Both the position numbers and the translations under genes were made by a program. This document shows, one piece after another, positions 55,172 through 64,000 of a stretch of 64,000 nucleotides of DNA. Origin of the DNA: Gadus chalcogrammus (lineage: Eukaryota; Chordata; Actinopteri; Gadiformes; Gadidae); NCBI RefSeq assembly GCF_026213295.1, contig NC_079421.1:19877925-19941924 (forward strand), given 5' to 3'. The notes under the pieces are model-generated. The model was not told where the DNA came from. It did no database searches and was given only the letters and a program-made list of their open reading frames with translations. Every line of letters starts with the position of its first letter. Position 1 is the first letter of the stretch.

Positions 55172-55683
55172 ATAGGAGATCTGTTTGGTTTAGTGGTTCA
55201 GATGTCTGACTTCAAGACCCGGGTTCAAACCCAGATACACTCAGTCCACATATAGTCACACATAAGTGAGATCCCCAATACCTACCTGTACCTTTCCAGT
55301 GTATGTGTATTGGTATGGAGTACAGAAATGCAAGTGTTGTACGCTTGTGTGTATCTATGTGTATCTGTATGGTGTACAGATACGCAAGTGTTGATGATAC
55401 ATAGATTTGTTATCATGAAAATGAGAAATGAGTCTGAAGGAAACAGGTAGTTTTGAGTTTTGAGTTTTGATTTCTGACCTGTTAATATTGTTTAAAGAAG
55501 TGGGGTGGGATTGAACCAGTTTTTACTTCTTCCCACCCCTTTTCAAATATGTTGTAGCATTTTTTTTATATAGAGTGCTTGGCGGCATTATCAGTGCAGG
55601 AGTCACTAGGGCTGACTCCTGTTGATGCATTATTATTGTTGTTTTGTTGTTGCATATTTTAAATAAATCATTCATTCATTCAT
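55172..55683 (+). mobile_element. tRNA-headed SINE-like element with LINE-type tail
   Basis: The head (55179-55236) looks like a tRNA-derived Pol III promoter. An A-box-like TTTAGTGGTTCAGATG (55189-55204) is followed by a B-box-like GGTTCAAACCC (55222-55232), with an acceptor-like pairing of ATCTG and CAGAT. About 250 nt further on is a tail with a potential hairpin (GGGGTGGGA pairing with TCCCACCCC) and AATAAATCATTCATTCATTC, a short-repeat terminus as in LINE-mobilised SINEs. The middle contains repeated GTGTATCTGTATGG-like units. Whether the head and the tail are one element or two adjacent insertions cannot be decided here. Confidence 0.55.
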
Positions 55684-56622
55684 ACCTTAATTTAAAATAT
55701 CCACTGCAAAATCGCTTTTGTAAAAGCGCAACAAAAAAGTGTAAAAAGTGCTAAATTACTTCAAAGTAAATGGATGTAAAAAAACAAAACAGGGTGCTGC
55801 AGGCATAAACAGACTTGAACTGTTAGTGTTTTTCCATGGATTAAGAACAACTACTTAGAGTAAAAGATAGGTAGATAGGCCCCTGCTCTCACGCCAGCGT
55901 ACCCCGGCAGCATGTGGCATCTGTCTGTGTAAACGGACCGCAAACCGGCTAATCCCACAGTTTTAGCGCATCGCTCCGTTTCTCTCCCTAATGTACCCTG
56001 TTCCCCACTTATCAGGTCGAAACCATCTCGCCGGGATGATCTGGTTTCCCTCCGTTTCTGTCAAACTCTACGGCTCCTAGGAAGTGACTGCAAAACACGA
56101 AATAAACTGTTTAGGCCACCGAGTGCCGGGGAGATAGCCGAGAGGATCATCACTCGTGGTGAGCGATGGCTCTCCCTCACGCCGGTCACCAAAAGTGTTT
56201 ATTTAAAGGGGTCGGGCCCCACCATCGCTGGGGTGCGTTTTAAGACAACTGCCTGGGGGATTAATATCTATTGGAGCCGGGCGATCGGGCCCCAGACGTG
56301 AGGCGACTCGCTAATTTGTTTAAAATGTTGAATAACTCCGGGATCTCTCTGCGCTGGTGCAGACGGCGTGGCGGCCAGAGGAACCGCGATCCTAATCAAA
56401 TGTTTATAAGAGTACACTAACACAAAACCTATACAAAATCCAGCAGTGCGAGCGGACAGAGAAGACCTTCTACCAACCCGGTGAATCACACCACTTATTA
56501 ACCACCAAACATACACGTCAATGTATTGTGTTTTAACGCTGCTATAAAATCCCTTGCACTGCTTTTACACACAGTTTATTGAGCGAGAATAGATTTTTAA
56601 GCTGGATGCAATAGTGTTAGGC

Positions 56623-56650
56623 GAGGGGGAGGGGGAGGGGGAGGGGGAGG
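56623..56650. repeat. (GAGGGG)n hexamer repeat
   Basis: About 4.5 units of a G-rich hexamer with G-quadruplex potential. Confidence 0.9.
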
Positions 56651-56975
56651 CTGGGTGGGAGGTCGCAGTGGGTAGTGTTGGACGAGGGCCTCCATGGGGT
56701 CAAGTCGTAGCCCAGTGAAAGTTATAGGTTAGCCTATTAGGACTCCCTGCCGTGATCCTATTACAGGACACTTTATAGCTTCAGAATGACTTCATGCCTT
56801 TAACACGCAAGTTGCTCAATGTCAACCAGTGGTTCATCTGAAGCCTGAAGGTGCCTGGAAATTGATGTTGGATCAACGGAAATTATTAAATTGATGAACT
56901 ATAATTAACTACGGAGAATTCCCCTTCCCTCATATCAGGCCCGGCTAATTCTAGTGTCATTTTTAGGGTTAACTT

Positions 56976-57432
56976 TAGGGCTGGGCATTGCCAGGTACCT
57001 CACAATTCAATTCAATTTGATTCTATAGGTCTTTATTCGATTAGAAATCGATTCGATGCGATGCGATATTGATCCAATTGCTTCGATATCGATTCAATAA
57101 TACGTGCAGATGACAAAAACACCTAAATATTATTTAGAATTAACCATTTTATAATGAATTAACCATTTCATTGTGCTTTAACTAGCAAAAGGGGAATACA
57201 CCATTGTATAGTATTATTCCTGAGCTAAACTTGCAGCATAAAAGTTATAATCATAACATGGAAAAATGTAAAAGGCCATGTATATTTAGGCATACTCGCT
57301 TTTAGATTACAATGACGGAGTCATTTTTTTTTTTTATGGAAATAATCAATTTAAAAAAATTCTGATTCGAAATTGTATAGAGAACAAATAAATTGCAGTG
57401 CATTGATGAATCGATATTATTATCCAGCCCTA
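56976..57432. mobile_element. non-autonomous hAT-type element (MITE) with 8-bp target duplication
   Basis: The element starts TAGGGCTGGGC and ends CCAGCCCTA, giving inverted termini of 9 bp (TAGGGCTGG) at its outermost ends. It is flanked on both sides by the identical octamer GTTAACTT (56968-56975 and 57433-57440), the 8-bp target duplication expected for hAT transposons. The 457-bp interior is AT-rich with repeated ATCGATTCGATGCGATGCG-like subterminal motifs, and no transposase frame is present. It would have needed a transposase supplied by a full-length relative. Identical target duplications suggest a fairly recent insertion. It lies in presumed rab28 intron sequence. Confidence 0.88.
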
Positions 57433-58779
57433 GTTAACTTCCTCAACCTAAATGTTGTGAATCTAAGGTGTCTATCTCAAAGGATTATGAAGAACAGCTT
57501 GGGTGCATTGAACTTGATTACATTAACAAAAAGGAAACTAAGTAAATGAATGCAATGTAAACCTAAACCCCATCTCTTCTAAACTTGCCAATGACTTGTG
57601 TCTCCATGCAACAGGTTAAGCGCCGCTGAAATTCGAATCCATCCCAGCACAACGCAAATAAAACACATAAAACAGAACCTCAACAAATATCGGTGTGAAT
57701 TATTATTTTGATCGGTGAACCGTTTAAAGACTTTATTGAACTTTTAAGCATGACAGGTGCCAGTAAAAGTAACACAACCGAGCTACCTAAATTATTTGAT
57801 TCTCCAGAAGGTAGCGTTTAGCATCCAGCTGCTTTACATGGTACGGAAAGAGCCCATAAAAGTGTGAGTGTTCTGGTATAAAAGATGGCTTTACACTTTT
57901 AACAACTTAATCGCTATAGAGAACTTCACGCGAGCCTTTCGTCATGCAGCGGGCAAAGTCGAACAATGTTAACGTCAACACCAACAACGCCGTCTGAACC
58001 CCAGTTTAGGAACCTACGGCTTCATGGGCTTGAGGTCCACCCAGCCCGCTGGCTGGACTTTAATGTAGAGAGATGTAGTGGACCCTTGGAGTTCTCCCAG
58101 CTCTCCCTGAGACACTGTGCAGTCATTCAGAAGCCCTGAAGTAGCCCGGGCTTTCAAAGGCCACTCCGGGGTATTTTATTAGCCCCTCACAGTGGAGGTA
58201 TTGTTTACAGTCAGCAATGTTTACTTTATGAGAGCCAGGACATCTAATTTGATGTGACAAGTGGCCTCAACCATATCACTATTTCTGGCTACCAAAATAA
58301 TGTAAATCCCTTTTTCTATATATTCATACATACATTCAGCATAGATAACATTTCTCCAAACAAATCCAAGAGTGTTTGGTTTCAGACGTCTAGTTCCAGG
58401 AACCCCCGATCAAGGGATCAATCCTTTGTGCGTATCCTCGAGGTCGATCGCGAGTGAAATCGACAACAAGCCGTGCTATCGGCCGCGATCGCGGCGTGAT
58501 GTTGTGGAGGTGGGTTGGGGGGTTTGGGGGGGATCCTCCTGACATCCTGAGACAGAGTGCTCTTTGTGCGGGGGGCCGGCCCTGCCTCGGTGGCCTGCAG
58601 CCGGGCCCCCGCTCCACCGGGGGACCCGCTCTCCGCCGGGTCAGAAGTGTTCTGTCGACAGCTCATTGATCACAGCTCATCCTGTCACCCGAGCGCCGCG
58701 CCAAAACACCGCGCCGGCGCACGTGTTGGCCCCCCGTCTCAGCGGCCTGCACACTTGGGCGGGTGCGGCGGGTGTTTGT

Positions 58780-59057
<278 letters not shown>

Positions 59058-59690
59058 CCCATTAGAGATTGGTTAACAGCGGTCCCAGTAGACAACATTT
59101 AGTGTGCCGTTGCACTCCACTGCAGGAATGTAGAACAGTGCAGGGGGGGGGGGGGCCGACTTGGCTCCTGTAACTGCCATGTTAAATCACGGAGGGCCCT
59201 GCTGGCTCAGTTAATGGGCTCCGAGGAGCCGTGAAAGGTGAAACAAAAGGCCCAGTTCTGAGCCGACCGCACAGGACGCCGGCCGGGGGTTTCACTGCCG
59301 TGTCCTCGCCGCTCCCGCGGCGCCGTTAAACTAAGTGGAGTTTTATGGGCGAGGGAAACCGTGCTGCTGAACACCCCAGGGTGGGGCAGCACGGCCACCC
59401 GGACCTGACGCAGCAGTCCCAGGCCGCCATAGGGAGGGCCTTGTTCACCGGTACCACCGGTACCACCTCTGGTGACATCTCCGGGTCAATTTGGGACCAT
59501 AAATCATAAAGTAGCAGAAGTGTAATGATATAATGAAGCATTGGGCAGGCCTGTGATGACGGACCGATAAAGCACAGCATTTATTCTTGATGTGAGAATG
59601 ACATTTTTGACGTCATGATTACAAAATGAAAGCCCCGTACGAATCAGCCAAGAAACCAAACCTCTTTGATGGGGAATAAAAAAAAAAGTA

Positions 59691-59691
59691 A

Positions 59692-59730
<39 letters not shown>
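59691..59730. repeat. (ACGC)n tetranucleotide repeat
   Basis: Ten units, one CpG each, followed by GAGCAAGCGAGCAAGCGAGA. It begins a CpG-dense segment that runs to about 60080, in which no gene is recognised. Confidence 0.95.
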
Positions 59731-60794
59731 GAGCAAGCGAGCAAGCGAGAGGAGCGATCGCGCGCCGACCAAGGAGAGAGAGAGGGCAGCAGCAACACAG
59801 TTTCCATGTTCCGTGCTTCCTCTAGGAGGAGATTGTGGCCACGACTCCACATCAACTGCTTATTTGTCTCCGTGTCCACGACGCCGGCCCCGCCCCCCCT
59901 CCTTCCAGGAATTCCTCTACATAAATGTTGTGGATCGGCGGTGCTGCTGGTGGTGGTGGTGGTGGTGGCGGCGGCGGCGGGGGCGGGGCAGGGCTCCGTG
60001 ATGAGGGCTCCAGGCCGCGCTCGGGTCAGGTGGCTGAGCCGGCGCGCTGTGCAACTCAAATGGCCCGTGACTCGCCACACAAGAAGGCATCGCCGAGACT
60101 GATCATCTCCTGCATGTGCAACAATATTTGCTTTATGGATGGCTAAAATGAATGGAGGACTTTTTTCCACGCCCGCAAGGAGAGAGAGAGAGAGGGCCGG
60201 GGGTGCACTCAGAACCCCCCCCCCCCACACACCCCCACCCTCTCGGGGTCAAGGGGGTAGGCACAGATAAATCTTAGCGTCGGAGGTTGAACCTGTGTGG
60301 AGTGCACCAGCGACATCAAGTCGGGTGTCAATCAAAGTTTGAAGGAAAGAAAAGGAAAAAAAATAAGTTGCACTGCAAACAGTTACAGATTACTTATTGT
60401 TTTGCTATTTCGTACATTGCCAAAGAGGCACACTCCATCTACAGGATATTCCATCCAAGTAAACCAAAAATAAAAGCAGGCAAACCCTCGCCCCCCCCCC
60501 CCCCCCTCTAAGGCAGTGGCGGCTGTTTTATCTGGCCTAATGCGACCACACATTAGCAGCGCACAGCTGGGATTCTCCTCTCACTCAGAGGAGGCCGTAT
60601 CTCTGCCTGCCATCTCCCCCCCACCACCCCCCTCCCCCCCGCCCCCCCCCCACCCCAGACCGTACGGAAAAGACCGGCCCGCGACACTCCGTGGGGTTCG
60701 CCGGCACAATTTGATTGGCGCGTCCGTTCAGAACCCCTCGTTTCCTTTCAATAAAAAATGTGAAGAACCGTGAAAAGAATCAGAGTTGGAGGGG

Positions 60795-60796
<2 letters not shown>

Positions 60797-60832
<36 letters not shown>
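60797..60832. repeat. (GT)n microsatellite between G runs
   Basis: About 36 bp of GT with poly-G on both sides. Confidence 0.95.
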
Positions 60833-60835
<3 letters not shown>

Positions 60836-61065
60836 GGGGGGGGGGCCTGGATCGTCTGTATACCATAAACATTCCCAGTCTTCACCCAGCCACACAGCGT
60901 GTCTAACTGGGCCTATATGTTGTATATGTGTGTATATATATATTTATATATTGTATATATAATGTTTTACGGCGACCGGCCTGTGGTTGCTTGCCCCCCC
61001 CCCCCCCCCCCCTGCACAGCCCATCCAACACAGGCTCTGCTGACGTGTGCATCCCCTTCAATAAA

Positions 61066-61089
61066 GGGGGGGGGGGGGGGGGGGGGGGG
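61066..61089 (+). repeat. poly-G run, about 24 nt
   Basis: A G run, with another at about 61130-61146 and a C run at 60994-61012 just upstream. The C and G runs are mutually complementary. Confidence 0.88.
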
Positions 61090-61673
61090 TGAAGGTGGGT
61101 GTAGACGGGGCAAGGTAGGAGGTGAGGGTTGGGGGGGGGGGGGGGGTATGAGTGCTGGGCTTTTGTCCCACCGCACGTCTATTGTGGCTAAACCTTTCCC
61201 CCGGGGGCAATTAGGAGCTTTTAGTTTGTTGTAAGAGGACCTAAGTACGAGCGCGCCGGGCCAGGAAAAACATTTCTGAGCTCCACCAAAAACAGAAGCG
61301 CATTGAGCCAGGCCCCGGCTCCACTGGACCTGTGAGCATCTCTCTATTAAGAAATGTGCGGCCTTACACTGAACAGAGACAGAAACTGTGGCAGCTTTAC
61401 AGGGACGGGGGAGACGGGGTGGGACGAGGGGGGGGGGGGGTTACACAGGGTTGAGGGAGCAGAGGGGGGGGGAGAGGGGAGAGGGGGGGGAGAGGGGTGG
61501 TTGTTCAGCTCCACCCTCGGAGCTCGGAGCCAAAAGGACTAACAACTAAAAAGACGGGCGCAGTCGGTGGCGCGAGGGTTACGCCTGGAGAGAGGAGTTT
61601 AAAAAAAAAATATGCAAAAAAAACAAATAAAATGAGGTTCATGATGCGTTTTAACATTCCGGGAAACGGACAC

Positions 61674-61771
61674 AGGAGCGAGGGAGAGGGAGAGGGAGAG
61701 GGAGAGGGAGAGAGAGAGAGAGAGAGAGAGAGGCAGAGAGAGAGAGAGAGAGAGACAGAGAGGCAGAGAGG

Positions 61772-61846
<75 letters not shown>

Positions 61847-61870
61847 GGAGAGAGAGACAGAGACAGAGAC

Positions 61871-61919
<49 letters not shown>

Positions 61920-61944
61920 CAGAGAGGGAGACAGAGACAGAGAC

Positions 61945-61994
<50 letters not shown>

Positions 61995-62006
61995 GGAGAG
62001 AGAGGG
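61674..62006. repeat. polypurine AG/GGGAGA/ACAGAG array
   Basis: About 330 bp with almost no pyrimidine on the plus strand except C in ACAGAG units. It opens with (GAGGGA)n, then AG runs alternate with GACAGAGACAGAGACAGAG blocks recurring near 61780, 61857 and 61932. This is a higher-order array of about 70-80 bp. Confidence 0.93.
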
Positions 62007-62420
62007 ATCCACGGGCGGGATCAGTTGTAGCCTGCAGAACACAAACACACGCCGTGGTGTTTAACACAACAGCGCCGGCGAGCCAATGAAAAGAGCCGAG
62101 TGTGAGTAAAAGAGGCGGCTGCAGGCGGGCCGAGTGTGAGAGCAAACAGGACTTTATCTTATCGCACGGCCCCGAGTGTGTGGCTCAGAGAGCCGTGTTT
62201 GCACAGGGCCGGAAAAAATAACACAAATAACACTAATGTCCAAGTGTGTGTGAGAGATGGAGAGAGATAGAGCATCGTGGAGAGGAAGGGGAAGAAGAAG
62301 AAGAAAAAGCTGGGTGGGTGGGGAGGTCGGAAAGAAGATGGCGAGAGAGAAGAGACGGCAAGGATCGTACGAAGAGTGGGAGACTCTCTTCCCCCCCGTG
62401 GCGGAGAGGCGGCGGCGGCG

Positions 62421-62464
62421 GAGAGGGAGAGGGAGAGGGAGAGGGAGAGGGAGAGGGAGAGGGA

Positions 62465-62508
<44 letters not shown>

Positions 62509-62532
62509 AGGGAGGAGAGGGAGAGGGAGAAG
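62421..62532. repeat. (GAGGGA)n and (AG)n polypurine tract
   Basis: About 8 hexamer units, then AG, then GGGAGAGGGA again. It uses the same hexamer as the start of the array at 61.68 kb. Confidence 0.93.
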
Positions 62533-63279
62533 AAGCCGTGAGTGATGAGGAGGGGTTAAGAGAACTGAACCCATTTAAGTCACCCAAATAAGGGCTGGGG
62601 GGGAGGCTGATGGATGATCCGGAGTTCCTGAGGGAGACAGCGCAGCCAGGGGAGGTGGATTGGGGAGGGTGGGGGGGGGGGGGGGGGAGACGGCTGGGGA
62701 GTGAGCAGCGCTCCGGTAATTCCCCCCCCCCCCCCGGCACCCCCCACCCACCGCCGTCCCTCCCGCTTTTAAATAAAAACAAGATTGGTTTTGATAAACC
62801 GCATCATGAGGACACGTCTGCGCCCGTGTCTATGCGGCAATAAGTGCCCCTCGTTCCTGATGTTTTCACTGATAATTGTAAGAATAACATTCAAGGTTGA
62901 CAACCAGAGGAAAAATAAACTCGAATATGAAGATGTTGTCATATCACCGCGGTTGAAAATAGAATAAAAGTCTTCTTCTTTTCTTTAACAATTACTTCTC
63001 AGCGTAATTCTCAGATACAAAGATGGGGAAGAAGTTTGAACATTTACACAGCAGATTATAACATTAATAACGCACGACATTGTATCGCCCGGTCGATGCT
63101 TTATCCCCCTTAAACGGTACGACGACGTTGCGTCTCTGAACAGTGCAGTGTGCTCACGTTGCTCCGATGTAATAAAAAACGGTTATAGCGTGTTTAGATA
63201 GACCGAGAGCCGAACATTCTTCCATTACCAACCGACCCGTTCCGAGAAATCCACTGACCTCCGCGAGGCCATCCTCCCA

Positions 63280-63411
<132 letters not shown>

Positions 63412-63562
63412 CCCGTCAATAAAAAATATATATATTTCACTGGCTTCCCCTCTGAATTGTTACAAGTACTGCTGTTGTTTAACAGCCACCTTATTTCAGG
63501 TCAAACTTGTGGAGGCCATGGGAGCCACGGAGTACCCTGGCTTAACAAGCACACTTAACCCC

Positions 63563-63594
63563 CCAGGCCAGGCAAGGCCAGGCCAGGCCAGGCC
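63563..63594. repeat. (CCAGG)n pentamer repeat
   Basis: Six units of CCAGG/GCCAG with one AAGG variant. Confidence 0.9.
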
Positions 63595-64000
63595 GGGTCC
63601 AGCCGAGCCAGACCAAAGAAAGGAGAGGTTTGTTCCACTGCTGCAGCAACATGGCAGGGGAGGGGCGGTCGGACCGGCGGAGGAACGGAGGAGTAGGGCG
63701 GCATCGTTACGGAAACGGCTGGCCACCGTATCGACGCGATTACCATACTACACAGATTTGATTTGATTGTTGGGAAATTAGAGACATTTGAGGCCCGGTT
63801 TACTCACGTCATCCTGTTTTAACGCATTTCCTAATGGTTGTTTTTAACTTTTTCTAAATGCATTTATTTATCTTAAGCAATTTTTTTAGAACCTTAATTT
63901 AATGACGGATGTTGACCTTGAGTGTGCCACTAAATAAAACGCAGTATTGATTATTAATACTAATAATAGACAAGGCTTCTGGAGACCAATGTACAGTAAC

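Noticed and set aside
55179..55236. A functional tRNA gene
   Set aside because: It has A and B boxes but is too short, with an incomplete cloverleaf, and is joined to a LINE-like tail. It fits a SINE head better.

Overview
The window reads as vertebrate nuclear DNA, almost certainly from a teleost fish. Coding DNA is sparse and split by introns with GT..AG boundaries. Long (AC)n/(GT)n, (AG)n/(CT)n and poly-G/C tracts occur every few kilobases. The recognisable mobile elements are of types common in fish: a LINE with a YADD reverse-transcriptase motif, a short hAT-type element, and tRNA-headed SINE-like copies. The very high density of dinucleotide repeats would fit a codfish-like (gadiform) genome, where this is known, but that placement is an inference.

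Only one gene is recognisable: the 3' part of rab28, an atypical prenylated small GTPase, on the minus strand. Its exons lie at 53170-53067 (residues after the NKxD motif, through the SAK motif), 52931-52854, and then two alternative C-terminal exons, at 50566-50471 and 48751-48659. Each alternative exon joins in the same phase, encodes a related 30-31 residue tail, and ends in its own CaaX box (CSIQ or CVVQ). The nucleotide-binding N-terminal exons are not found and should lie beyond base 64000. A probable long 3' UTR runs down to paired AATAAA signals near 46.55-46.58 kb.

The region 1-46.5 kb shows no convincing gene. It is an apparent gene desert downstream of rab28, with microsatellites, several unusually perfect short-spacer inverted repeats (the largest is 36+36 bp at 4.69-4.77 kb), a degenerate SINE-like copy (24.4 kb) and a pair of related ~130-bp segments (35.05 and 36.80 kb). 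The region 53.2-64 kb is taken to be rab28 intron. It holds a tRNA-headed SINE-like element (55.2 kb), an intact-ended hAT-type miniature element with an 8-bp target duplication (57 kb), and large purine tracts (61.7-62.5 kb). A degenerate LINE fragment lies in the rab28 sense orientation between the two alternative terminal exons.

Most open frames in this window are translations of dinucleotide repeats or chance frames and are not annotated as genes.
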